A DNA stretch of 64,000 bases from Salinispora mooreana (GTDB taxonomy: Bacteria > Actinomycetota > Actinomycetes > Mycobacteriales > Micromonosporaceae): positions 2,099,149-2,163,148 of the forward strand of contig NZ_KB900614.1 of the NCBI RefSeq assembly GCF_000379065.1. Reading direction: 5' to 3'. The translations under genes and the position numbers were made by a program. Under the pieces are notes generated by a model. It worked only from the letters and a program-made list of their open reading frames with translations, did no database searches and was not told where the DNA came from. Shown one piece after another: positions 9,965 through 18,462 of the stretch; position 1 is the stretch's first letter, and every line of letters begins with the position of its first letter.

Positions 9965-10621
9965 TCACCCGTTCCGCAGTCGGTAACCGATCCCGCGCAC
10001 GGTCTCCACCACGCGTGGGTCGCCCAGCTTGCCCCGGAGGGAGCCGATGTGCACCTCGACGGTGTGTCGGTCGGCGAAGGTGGTGCCCCAGACGTCGAGC
10101 AGAATCCGATCACGGGGCACGGCGGCCCCGGGCTGACGGGCCAGGGAGAGAAGTATGTCGAACTCCTTACGGGTCAGCATCACCTCCTGAGCGTGGATGC
10201 GGACCGTACGAGCCGCCACATCGATCTGGACCGGACCGACCTCGATTCGGTTGCGCTCTGGCGCGGCGTGGGCGGCGCGCCGCAGCACCGCCTCGATCCG
10301 GGCTTGCAACTCCACCATCGAGAACGGCTTGACCACGTAGTCGTCCGCGCCGATCCGCAGCCCCAGCACCCGGTCGCGCTCCTCCCCCCGCGCGGTCACC
10401 GCGATGATCCCGAGCTGGCTACTGCGCCGCCGTAGCTCCCGACACAGGTCGGTGCCGTCCCCGTCGGGCAGGGTGAGATCCAGCAGGGCCAGGTCGCACG
10501 GGGCGGCACAGAGCGCGGCGGCGACCGTTGCCGCGTGCTCCACCTGGTAGCCGCGCCGGGTCAGGGCCGCAGTAAGCGCGGCGGCCACCCGGTGGTCGTC
10601 CTCGACAAGCAGGATCCGCAA
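9965..10621 (-). CDS. OmpR-family response regulator
   Basis: A 218-aa regulator: receiver domain (RILLVEDDH, phospho-acceptor aspartate in A-L-L-D-L-T-L-P-D-G, conserved lysine in V-V-K-P-F-S) followed by a winged-helix DNA-binding domain with V-E-V-H-I-G-S-L-R-G-K-L and V-R-G-I-G-Y-R-L. TTG 10621 is preferred because GGGGG sits 8 nt upstream and the frame then begins directly with the receiver beta strand; GTG 10654 would add 11 residues. It is the cognate partner of the downstream kinase. Confidence 0.92.
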   Translation of the reverse strand: MRILLVEDDHRVAAALTAALTRRGYQVEHAATVAAALCAAPCDLALLDLTLPDGDGTDLCRELRRRSSQLGIIAVTARGEERDRVLGLRIGADDYVVKPFSMVELQARIEAVLRRAAHAAPERNRIEVGPVQIDVAARTVRIHAQEVMLTRKEFDILLSLARQPGAAVPRDRILLDVWGTTFADRHTVEVHIGSLRGKLGDPRVVETVRGIGYRLRNG

Positions 10622-10703
10622 CCAGTGCCCCCAACTCTCGCCTTCGCTGACCACGAATGGTCGCAGATGGCGACGGGTTGAGGGAGAGCGCAGCCTTGGT
10701 GGA

Positions 10704-10723
10704 GGCGCCCGCGCTGGGGCGCC
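10704..10723 (-). terminator. Hairpin terminator after the TetR gene
   Basis: A 7-bp perfect inverted repeat (GGCGCCC / GGGCGCC) with a 6-nt loop, 4 nt downstream of the tetR-type stop codon on the minus strand. Confidence 0.55.
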
Positions 10724-10727
10724 AATC

Positions 10728-11360
10728 TCATGCCTCCGCCTCGGGGGCGTCGGGCCCCGTGTCTGACACCTGCAGTGCGGCCGCGATCATCTCCGCTGCC
10801 CGGCGCACCTCCGCGGTTCCCAACGGGGTCCGGGCAATCGCCAGCCGCCAATAGATCGGCCCGACGATCAGGTCCACCGCGAGACGCTGGTCGGTGGCGG
10901 CCGACAGCTCGCCGCGCTCGACGGCCCGGCCGATCACGACGAGACCGATGGTCCGCTGGTAGTCCTCAAGCGTCTGGTGGAGCTTCTCGGCGATCTGTGG
11001 GGTGCGCGCCGCCTCGGCGAGCAGGTCCGGGATGATCTGCAGGGCCATCCGATGCCGCAGCGCGCGAGCCATCACATGAAGCAGAATCTCCAGGTCACCC
11101 AGAAGGCTGCCGGTGTCGAGCAGCGGCAGGTTGCGTCCAGCCGTTGCCGAGACCAAATCCAGCACCAGATCGAGCTTGGAACGCCAGCGGCGATAGATAG
11201 CAGCCTTACTCACCCCAGCGCGGCGGGCTACCGCTTCGATGGAGAGGCGCCCATAGCCCACCTCGGCCAACTCCGCCACGACCGCACCACGGATGGCCAC
11301 GGTGATGTCGTCACGCAGCACCGCGGCACCTACCGGGGAGCGCTTCTTCTCGGTAACCAC
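10728..11360 (-). CDS. TetR/AcrR-family transcriptional regulator
   Basis: A 210-aa repressor-type protein. The N-terminal helix-turn-helix reads R-L-S-I-E-A-V-A-R-R-A-G-V-S-K-A-A-I-Y-R, ending in the standard Y-R-R-W-x-S-K. The rest is the helical ligand and dimerisation domain. It is transcribed away from the ABC exporter genes starting at 11514, and a perfect 7-4-7 palindrome lies just upstream of its own start. It may therefore control itself and the exporter; that link is inference from position. Confidence 0.9.
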   Translation of the reverse strand: MVTEKKRSPVGAAVLRDDITVAIRGAVVAELAEVGYGRLSIEAVARRAGVSKAAIYRRWRSKLDLVLDLVSATAGRNLPLLDTGSLLGDLEILLHVMARALRHRMALQIIPDLLAEAARTPQIAEKLHQTLEDYQRTIGLVVIGRAVERGELSAATDQRLAVDLIVGPIYWRLAIARTPLGTAEVRRAAEMIAAALQVSDTGPDAPEAEA

Positions 11361-11369
11361 GTCAACAAG

Positions 11370-11387
11370 GTACCGTAACGACGGTAC
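11370..11387. promoter_or_regulatory. Palindromic operator candidate for the TetR regulator
   Basis: GTACCGT-AACG-ACGGTAC is a perfect 7-bp inverted repeat with a 4-bp spacer, starting 10 bp from the first codon of the TetR gene in the divergent region shared with the exporter. A second 12-bp palindrome (GCGTCGCGACGC) follows at 11392-11403. Spacing and symmetry suit a TetR dimer. Confidence 0.6.
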
Positions 11388-11513
11388 GGTTGCGTCGCGA
11401 CGCGTCGTACACTAACTTCCAGGCAGCAGTACGGCGCTTCCCAGGCCAACAACGCCCTCCTGTCGCTGTGACACGAGGCTCCCCAATGGCACAGAAGATC
11501 GGAGCACTCGACC

Positions 11514-12416
11514 ATGGCCAACACCGCGGTGGCCAACCTCCACCCCGGGCTGACCCCCGCCGAACTCGCGCAGCGGCACGGGCTTAAGGTCGCGAACGAA
11601 AGACCACCCCTGCGCGAGTACACCCGCCAGGTTTGGGCATACCGGCACTTCATCACCGCGTATTCCCGAGCGAAGGTAACCTCGTCGCTCAGCAACACCC
11701 AGCTCGGCCAACTGTGGCAGGTACTGACCCCAATCACCAACGCGGCAGTCTACTACCTGATTTTCGGTGTGATCCTGTCCCAGGACCGCGACGTAAATAA
11801 CTTCATCGCCTACCTCTGCACCGGTGTATTCGTCTTCATGTTCACCCAAACTGCGGTGGCGAACGGCACCAGTGCGATCAACGCCAATCTCGGACTGATC
11901 CGGGCCCTGCACTTCCCACGAGCTGTCCTACCCATCACGGTCACCCTGGTGCAGCTCCAGCAGCTACTCATGTCGATGGTGGTCCTGGCCGCCATCGTGC
12001 TGTTCACCGGCGAGCCGATCACCCTCCGCTGGCTACTCCTCGCCCCGATTCTGCTCCTGCAGACAATCTTCAACATCGGCCTCACCATGGTGATGGCACG
12101 ATTCGGCTCCAAGGTCACCGACCTCAAGCAAATCATGCCGTTCGTGCTCCGTACCTGGCTCTACGCCTCCGGCGTGCTCTACCCGGTATCGCTGCTCCGC
12201 GACCACCTACCGGACTGGGCCGCGACCCTGCTGGAGGCCAATCCAGCACTGATCTACATCGAGCTGGCCCGGTACGCCCTACTGGAGTCGAACCGAGAGA
12301 ACCTGGTCGCCACACCCATGCAGCTCTGGGGGACGGCCCTGGCCTGGACACTCGTCGTCGGTATTGGCGGATTCGTCTACTTCTGGCGCGGGGAGAAGGA
12401 GTATGGACGTGGCTGA
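11514..12416 (+). CDS. ABC-2 type polysaccharide exporter permease (TagG/Wzm-like)
   Basis: A 300-aa inner-membrane protein with about six hydrophobic spans. It has an amphipathic N-terminal segment before a Q-L-G-Q-L-W-Q-V-L-T-P motif, which is characteristic of the ABC2 family that exports teichoic acids and O-polysaccharides. It is translationally coupled to the ATPase gene, which begins inside its 3' end. With TagF-type and Stealth polymer enzymes downstream, the most likely cargo is a lipid-linked wall glycopolymer. Confidence 0.88.
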   Translation: MANTAVANLHPGLTPAELAQRHGLKVANERPPLREYTRQVWAYRHFITAYSRAKVTSSLSNTQLGQLWQVLTPITNAAVYYLIFGVILSQDRDVNNFIAYLCTGVFVFMFTQTAVANGTSAINANLGLIRALHFPRAVLPITVTLVQLQQLLMSMVVLAAIVLFTGEPITLRWLLLAPILLLQTIFNIGLTMVMARFGSKVTDLKQIMPFVLRTWLYASGVLYPVSLLRDHLPDWAATLLEANPALIYIELARYALLESNRENLVATPMQLWGTALAWTLVVGIGGFVYFWRGEKEYGRG

Positions 12417-13206
12417 GCAGACCCAGACCCCTGCGAACACCACCATGACAGAGTCGCAACGCGTTCCAACCGTCATCGCGGATGACGTCCATGTGATCTA
12501 TCGGATTCACAAGGGTGCCACGGCGAACACCGGCGCCACCGCCGCCCTCAAACGCATCGTGTCTCGCACCAGCACCCCGAACGTTCGTGAAGTCCACGCG
12601 ATCAAGGGGGTCAGTTTCACCGCCCACCAGGGCGAGGCCATCGGTCTGATCGGCAGTAACGGGTCCGGCAAGTCGAGCCTGCTGCGGACCATCGCCGGAC
12701 TGCTCCCCCCGGCCCGGGGGGCGGTCTACACGCTGGGACAGCCGTCGCTGCTCGGCGTGAACGCGGCCCTACTCAACGACCTCTCTGGCGAACGGAACGT
12801 AACGCTCGGCTGCCTGGCGATGGGAATGTCTCCGGAGCAGGTCAAGCGCATTACTCCAGAGATCATTGAATTCTCCGGCATCAACGAGCGGGGCGACTTC
12901 GCTTCCCTGCCGATGCGCACCTACTCCTCCGGCATGGGGGCGCGACTGCGCTTCGCCATTGCCGCCGCGAAGGAGCACGACGTGCTGCTCATCGACGAGG
13001 CGCTGGCCACCGGAGACCGAAAGTTCCGGATCCGCAGTGAACAGCGCGTCCGCGAGCTACGGGCAAATGCGGGCACGGTCTTTCTGGTCAGCCATTCGCT
13101 CAGCTCGATTAAGGACACCTGCGAACGAACCATCTGGCTAGAGGGCGGCGTTCTGAAGATGGACGGCCCGACCGACGAGGTCTGCCGGGCATACGAAGGC
13201 AGGTAG
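12403..13206 (+). CDS. ABC polysaccharide exporter ATPase (TagH/Wzt-like)
   Basis: A 267-aa nucleotide-binding subunit. Walker A is GSNGSGKSS, the signature region is YSSGMGARLRFAIA and Walker B is V-L-L-I-D-E-A-L-A-T-G-D. The Y-S-S-G-M signature and the D-E-x-L-A-x-G-D form are typical of TagH/Wzt rather than of drug exporters. The N-terminal H-V-I-Y-R-I-H and a long insert before Walker A are also family features. ATG 12403 follows GGAGAAGGAG and overlaps the permease stop by 14 nt. There is no C-terminal carbohydrate-binding extension as in long Wzt proteins. Confidence 0.9.
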   Translation: MDVAEQTQTPANTTMTESQRVPTVIADDVHVIYRIHKGATANTGATAALKRIVSRTSTPNVREVHAIKGVSFTAHQGEAIGLIGSNGSGKSSLLRTIAGLLPPARGAVYTLGQPSLLGVNAALLNDLSGERNVTLGCLAMGMSPEQVKRITPEIIEFSGINERGDFASLPMRTYSSGMGARLRFAIAAAKEHDVLLIDEALATGDRKFRIRSEQRVRELRANAGTVFLVSHSLSSIKDTCERTIWLEGGVLKMDGPTDEVCRAYEGR

Positions 13207-13219
13207 CCACACCCCACGG

Positions 13220-13252
13220 GTGCGTCATAAACCGATTGGTTTCATGACGCAC
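13220..13252 (+). terminator. Hairpin terminator after the exporter operon
   Basis: A 9-bp stem GTGCGTCAT / ATGACGCAC is continued by AAACC / GGTTT around a GATT loop with one bulged base. It starts 14 nt after the ATPase stop codon. Confidence 0.75.
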
Positions 13253-13327
13253 TCCGACTGCCATTCAGCGGCCGGATTCGGGCGGCGGCCACGGCCACTA
13301 TATGGCCCGCTCCAGGAGGAGGGTTGG

Positions 13328-13611
13328 CTACGCCCTCAGGTCCACCCACCCCAGATGCTTCAGCGTCATGGGGTTGTTTGTCCCATTCCCGTGATTGTCC
13401 CTAGCCGGGACTCCTCCGTTGCCCGACCGTTCTGACGTACCGTCCGCCCATCGGCGACGTAGAGATCTACTGCCCAAGACAGTCTTCCAGGTGCGGCCAC
13501 GATCACACCAACCGTCCGGCGACCATTGGCCAACCCGGAATAGCTCAGGGGTGCACATTGATGAGCCCTGGCCGCACACCGACGACAGCAGAGCCTATGA
13601 ATGCTGCTCAC
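13328..13611 (-). pseudogene. Possible broken coding remnant, unidentified
   Basis: The 340-nt gap beyond the terminator holds no intact gene. On the minus strand one frame (13366-13611) reads as a plausible beta-rich domain piece (R-L-S-W-A-V-D-L-Y-V-A-D-G-R-T-V), and a neighbouring frame (13328-13579) appears to continue it (G-N-G-T-N-N-P-M-T-L-K-H-L-G-W). Together they resemble the end of a carbohydrate-binding-module-like domain split by a frameshift. The assignment is weak. Confidence 0.2.
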
Positions 13612-15829
13612 CCTGAGTTATCGCGTCGATAATTCGCTTACAGTTCTGGCCGTCAGAGTAGGCAAAGAAGGAATCGATTTCGCGAATCTTTTCCTCATCC
13701 GGCATGAATCCTTGACCCGCGCTAGTGGCGATAGCGTCGACGGCGGCATCGTGGTCTGATGCCCGGACTCCCAAGCGCTCATACAGCGCGAAGTCGGCTC
13801 CAACGTTGGTACTGTGGGCACGGCGTTCCGGGAACGTGTAATAGACCACGGGCCGCCGCAGGTAGAGGGCGTCAAACGAAATCGAGGAATAGTCGGTGAC
13901 CAGCATCTGGGCGCACGAGATCAGGTCGGCGAAGCTCTCCACGTTGTCGTATGTGATCACCTCGACGAAGTCGGAGCTCGGGAAACACTCCCCGAATTTG
14001 CTCAGCTCCGAGTGAAGCACGAGTTTGATCCGAACCCCCGCTGCCTGCAGCGCGGTCTGCAGCCGATCGTCGCGGAGCAGCGCGGTCCACGACCGGTAGA
14101 ACTCCGAGGATTCGAACTCAGACTGCGAACTATTTCTCAGGAACGATCGCCAAGTCGGACTCACCAGGATATAGTCGCCGGAGCGGCGCTCCAATAGGTC
14201 ATGACGGGCGAGACCCGTCAACTTCAGCGTATCCGGCGACAGTCGATACTTGATGTTGTTCAGCAATGCGTCATACTCGGCCTGTGCGGAGCTACAGAAG
14301 ATGTGATACTTCTTGGACCCCAGCCACGAGGACAGGTCAGACCGGATGACTCCGTGTTGCAGGAAGGTCAACTTGTAGCCCGGCGTGCCAGCCCGAGCCC
14401 CATACCCCCGCCACGGCTTGAGATGGTCCTCATCCGGGTGTGAGGTGATGAAGTGTTCGCAGTTGAAAAGTAGACGCCAGTGCGCGACCGTGCCGTAGCG
14501 CACCAGGTTAAAACCTTCGCGACGAAGCGTCTCATAGTCCGGGCAATCGGCACGAATTATGAAAGCGATCCGATCATGGATCTTATTCTCGCGGACATAG
14601 CGATATAGCGCCTCGGCATTGTCCGTCGCCTTGTTCGGGCGGTCCATGAAAAGCCAGTAACCATTGGGCTCCCCACGGAGACTGTTACGGAGATTCGCCC
14701 GCAGGAACTTGCCTGGTGAACGCTCGCCGGCAGCGCGCTTGGCGAAGACAGCATACTTGTGGACCTTGCTAGCAAGCTTCACCGGGCGCACTTCAAATTT
14801 CCGGAGTCGCCCACGCTGCCTACGCACGGTCCCCGACAGGCCGATGCTGCGCTGGTTCATAAAGTAGAGCATCAGCTGGCTGTATCTGCGGTCGCGCAGC
14901 AGCTCAACTATTCGACGGTCTATTGAATTCTCGGTCAACATTAGACGATCGAAGCCGTACCCCTCGTACGCAACACGAATGAGCTCCAGAGCCTCATCAG
15001 TCAGCTCCGGGTCCAGGAGCAGCAGCTTTGGAAAATAGAACGTGCGAATCAGAGCGGCGAGACGATAGCTGATGATCGGTTGGGCGAAGTAGACCCCGAG
15101 TGCGTCGTCCAGCCCGCCGAAAATCTTCGGCAGATCCCGGTACAAGTTGAGCTTGATATGACTTGTGATACTGTCGCCCCGGGCCAGCGTATACAGATAC
15201 ACAACGTCGTTAATTCTAGAAATACGACTAGCCAGGAGGAGAAACTTCTTATCGAAGATCTCATCCTCGCTACTGAGGATATCCTCCAGAAATCGGAGGC
15301 CATGCTCCCGAATCAATGCGGTGCGGTAGATAGACTTGAGGATGCCCGGGCGCCGAGAAAGTAAATCAAGCTTTACTGCGTAGCTGTCCTGGTTGAAATA
15401 CTCTGGGGCGATGTAGTCGGTCCAGATCTTATGCTCTGGCCCCTGCTTCTCCGGCACAGCGTAGCGGGCCCCGACGACCACGTCACTCTGATGCTCCTCT
15501 ATCGCTTTCAGTAGGGTGCTGTAGCCGTCTTCATGGATCCGGTCATCCGGATCCATGAAGATAATATACTCACCCCGCGCACTATCTATTCCAGCATTTC
15601 GCGGCCGACCGGGCCCACCCGATCCTTCGTCAAAGGAGATCGGAAAGAAGTTTTTTGGATAGCGACGCACGTATTCGTCGATGATTCGCTGGGTACCGTC
15701 GGTCGAACCGTCATTGACCGGAATAACCTCAAACTGGTCAAATGCTGACTGGGCAACGATGGATCGAAAGGCATCGTCGATATAGCTTTCGACGTTGTAG
15801 CATGCCAAGATGATCGATACCTTGTACAA
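13595..15829 (-). CDS. Two-domain GT2 glycosyltransferase / TagF-type glycerophosphotransferase
   Basis: A 744-aa bifunctional-looking polymer enzyme. Residues about 1-230 form a GT-A family 2 domain (VSIILACYNVESYIDDAFRS, nucleotide-binding V-N-D-G-S-T-D-G-T, catalytic-type F-M-D-P-D-D-R). Residues about 400-740 form a CDP-glycerol glycerophosphotransferase-type domain (Y-W-L-F-M-D-R-P near its start, then F-L-Q-H-G-V, L-V-T-D-Y-S-S-I-S-F-D and R-P-V-V-Y-Y). TTG 15829 is chosen because GGAGGAG lies 5-6 nt upstream and translation then begins at the GT2 strand. Base composition is visibly AT-richer than in neighbouring genes, which suggests acquisition. It probably builds a poly(glycosyl polyol-phosphate) chain exported by the upstream ABC pair. 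Confidence 0.88.
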   Translation of the reverse strand: MYKVSIILACYNVESYIDDAFRSIVAQSAFDQFEVIPVNDGSTDGTQRIIDEYVRRYPKNFFPISFDEGSGGPGRPRNAGIDSARGEYIIFMDPDDRIHEDGYSTLLKAIEEHQSDVVVGARYAVPEKQGPEHKIWTDYIAPEYFNQDSYAVKLDLLSRRPGILKSIYRTALIREHGLRFLEDILSSEDEIFDKKFLLLASRISRINDVVYLYTLARGDSITSHIKLNLYRDLPKIFGGLDDALGVYFAQPIISYRLAALIRTFYFPKLLLLDPELTDEALELIRVAYEGYGFDRLMLTENSIDRRIVELLRDRRYSQLMLYFMNQRSIGLSGTVRRQRGRLRKFEVRPVKLASKVHKYAVFAKRAAGERSPGKFLRANLRNSLRGEPNGYWLFMDRPNKATDNAEALYRYVRENKIHDRIAFIIRADCPDYETLRREGFNLVRYGTVAHWRLLFNCEHFITSHPDEDHLKPWRGYGARAGTPGYKLTFLQHGVIRSDLSSWLGSKKYHIFCSSAQAEYDALLNNIKYRLSPDTLKLTGLARHDLLERRSGDYILVSPTWRSFLRNSSQSEFESSEFYRSWTALLRDDRLQTALQAAGVRIKLVLHSELSKFGECFPSSDFVEVITYDNVESFADLISCAQMLVTDYSSISFDALYLRRPVVYYTFPERRAHSTNVGADFALYERLGVRASDHDAAVDAIATSAGQGFMPDEEKIREIDSFFAYSDGQNCKRIIDAITQGEQHS

Positions 15830-16105
15830 CGAAACTCCTCCAAACGCCTTCGGTCGAGCCGACGGCAACTGCTTCACCGTGTCTTGCTGGGTGACCGACC
15901 GGCAGTTACCCTGGCGGCCGGCGGGCGGGTAACAGGCACTGAAGTTCCATTGACCACCCGTTATTCGATTTATGACGTTCAGTCCCCGGCTGCCACTTAA
16001 CGCTACCGGCACAATTGCGGGTAAGGTCGATCAATCCCGCACCGGTCGGCCACGCACCACCCGGTGTACGTGTCGTCTGGGCTAGCCGCCCGGGTGCACC
16101 TTGAA

Positions 16106-17839
16106 TCACCGCGGTGTCGGGGCCATCAACTCGGTTACGCCGGATTCGCGTGGCAAGGCCCCCGCACCGGCATCCGCCGAAGAGGCAGTCTCGTACGGCG
16201 ACCGAAACGGATAGTAGGCTGGCAGGAAGTCCTCCAGCAACGCCGTTTGTTCGCTGGCCGGCAGCCCTTCGGCATCGGTGCCGTTCAGGAAAAGGACATC
16301 GTTGTTCCGGTGTCGCAACGCGTGCGCCAGCCGAACAGGAGTAGCCGGATCCGCAAGATCCGTATACATGTACTTGATGTCGCCCGGTACCGCCCGGCTG
16401 GTTAGGTATGCCCAGTAGTGCTGCAGGGACGACAACATCGAGATGTCCGCCGGATTGCGGAACTGACGCCCGGCAGTACCCAAAACCTCCTCCGGGCATC
16501 GCCGTTCAATCTCCTCAAGGACGCTTCGACGCGCCGCGTGCGGCGTGTGTTTCATCTTCCGCACCAGAGAGCGACCAAACTCCCGCTCGATCACGGCCCG
16601 GTTGTTCTTGCCGGCGGACATGACGGGCGGCTCATCGACAAGGGGCGGCCCGGAGTCGACCCGATTCACCGATAGGAAGAGTCGGCTACTGCCCCCCGGA
16701 GTGAAGAACGTCTGCGGCGTAACAGGACGGCCGAAAAAGACATCGTCATTAAGGTAGAGGAAATGCTCAGCCAGCCCAGGAATGCGGTGCAGCCGCGATT
16801 CGATCGCATGAGAATTGAAGGTTGGTAGCCGGCCGGTGTCGCCGAAGATCTCGCGATGACTGACCAGTCTGAGCTTTGGGTTGTCGACGTTCAGCCACGC
16901 GGGCACCTGGTCGTCGGTCACCAGAAAGACGTTCCGCACCCAGGGGGCGTAGTAGTGCAGCGAGCGCATGGAGTAGCGCAGCTCGTCCCGGGAGACATAC
17001 CGTGACCCGTTCGCCGCCTGCCGATTAGCGCTGACCCGACCGTTCTCAGCCAGCGCTCGAGTCTTGCGGGCCAGCCAATCGGGATCGGCGCCGTTGACCC
17101 AGGTGTAGACGACATCGATCGGAAAGTCCACCGCGTCCATTGATTTGACAGGAAAGGGGCGACGCGTACGGTAGTGGCTCGTTGACCCATTGCCCCAGTG
17201 CCCATCGAAGGTAGCGTCGGGGGCCTCGACGATTGACGCGTCGGCCGGTAGCACCTCGACTGAGGGGTTCGAACGGGGTGCGACGAGCTGACCGTCCTGC
17301 TCTTGCCAAAACTCAATCTCACAGGCGTACTGATCCCCTAGGACCAGGCTGCCTCGAAGGTCGGTGACGGGCCAGCAGACCCGGACCACCTGCGCCGGTC
17401 CACCCTTAGCGGGCCCTGCATCGGTCCCGACGGTCGCCACCCGCGCACCATCGCCGGCCAACTGAACTCGGACTAGCGTTTCAACCCGATCCCGCCAAGA
17501 CTCGAGGACGCCGAGCACGGTACGCCCGACCTGCCGCTGCGGCACCCGGAAGTAGGGCACGCCGGCGCCTTCCCACGCGGCCGCTACCCGGTTGATATTG
17601 GCGCGACGGACATCCAGCGGCGAGGCCGTGGCGTCAACGCGGGCGGCCGTCCGCGGACGGCCCGTGCCGTTTCGTACCTTCGCAAGGTCGGTCCCGGGAT
17701 GCTTGTGCAGCACGCGCGCCTGCGGCGGCCGCACCACCCGGCGGACCAGCCAGAGTCGACGCGTAGGCGGAAGGATGCGAATCGCCCGCCGCCGGAGCGG
17801 GCGAGGAACCGCCATCCGCACCGCTCGCCATAGATACAC
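16106..17839 (-). CDS. Stealth-family sugar-phosphate transferase
   Basis: A 577-aa protein carrying the four conserved Stealth regions: CR1 PIDVVYTWVNGADPDW (about residue 240); CR2 with S-R-D-E-L-R-Y-S-M-R-S-L, V-T-D-D-Q-V-P and Y-L-N-D-D-V-F; CR3 around H-T-P-H-A-A-R-R; and the C-terminal CR4 P-A-Y-Y-P-F-R-S-P-Y-E. Known members are capsule hexose-1-phosphate transferases and the animal GlcNAc-1-phosphotransferase. The N-terminal 235 residues are an extra basic and beta-rich region of unknown role. GTG 17839 or ATG 17815 may be the start. It likely adds sugar-phosphate units to the same polymer as the GT2-TagF protein. Confidence 0.9.
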   Translation of the reverse strand: MYLWRAVRMAVPRPLRRRAIRILPPTRRLWLVRRVVRPPQARVLHKHPGTDLAKVRNGTGRPRTAARVDATASPLDVRRANINRVAAAWEGAGVPYFRVPQRQVGRTVLGVLESWRDRVETLVRVQLAGDGARVATVGTDAGPAKGGPAQVVRVCWPVTDLRGSLVLGDQYACEIEFWQEQDGQLVAPRSNPSVEVLPADASIVEAPDATFDGHWGNGSTSHYRTRRPFPVKSMDAVDFPIDVVYTWVNGADPDWLARKTRALAENGRVSANRQAANGSRYVSRDELRYSMRSLHYYAPWVRNVFLVTDDQVPAWLNVDNPKLRLVSHREIFGDTGRLPTFNSHAIESRLHRIPGLAEHFLYLNDDVFFGRPVTPQTFFTPGGSSRLFLSVNRVDSGPPLVDEPPVMSAGKNNRAVIEREFGRSLVRKMKHTPHAARRSVLEEIERRCPEEVLGTAGRQFRNPADISMLSSLQHYWAYLTSRAVPGDIKYMYTDLADPATPVRLAHALRHRNNDVLFLNGTDAEGLPASEQTALLEDFLPAYYPFRSPYETASSADAGAGALPRESGVTELMAPTPR

Positions 17840-18406
17840 GCACAGATCCTTCCAACCTAGCCCCCACTCGGGAGGATCGGGCTCCCAACCGGCATCCAGT
17901 TTCGAGAACGGTCACGGAATACCGGCAGCAGTGCGGAAGCCTACAGGCTCCACTAGGACACCGCCAAAGCTTGTCGCGCCCGTCCAATGCTGGGGGCAGT
18001 CATGACTTGGGGCCCGGCGGTAGGGAGTCCGGCCCATCGTGGTACTTACTAATGGGATCGTCAAGTGCGGTCGCGGCCCGTAAGACCCTCGCGGTGCACA
18101 AGCCAGGGCGACATAAACCCGACAAATCGCTGGGAAGTGGCGCCGCAGCTATCCCATAGCCCTTCCACGCACTTTCCGCGCACACCTCCCGGTCACGCCT
18201 TCCAGGGCCCCGTCGCGATCGCGACAGAGTGGTATGGCCGTTTTAAAGTCAAATTTGGGGATTTGGGTATACCGGGCTACTTCGCTGGTCAGCAGTCCGC
18301 CTGTCCCCAAGCAAGCCGGGTTCGGCGCTCTCGGCCCGTGTGCTCCCGGCGACGACCTGCTGTAGGTCGTGGTGGGCCTGCCCTCGCACCGGCGATGCGG
18401 CATGGC
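17840..18406. other. Non-coding gap upstream of the Stealth gene
   Basis: No supportable gene is seen. An AT-richer patch near 18240-18275 breaks the G/C-rich background. The Stealth gene promoter should lie in this stretch, but no clear -35/-10 pair could be assigned. Confidence 0.4.
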
Positions 18407-18443
18407 GGCGGGCACCGAACCTGGAGGAGATTCGGTGCCCGCC
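18407..18443 (-). terminator. Strong hairpin terminator after the C39-like gene
   Basis: A perfect 13-bp stem (GGCGGGCACCGAA / TTCGGTGCCCGCC) with an 11-nt loop, starting 19 nt downstream of the stop codon on the minus strand. Confidence 0.8.
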
Positions 18444-18462
18444 AGGGCAAGGGCAAGGTCGG

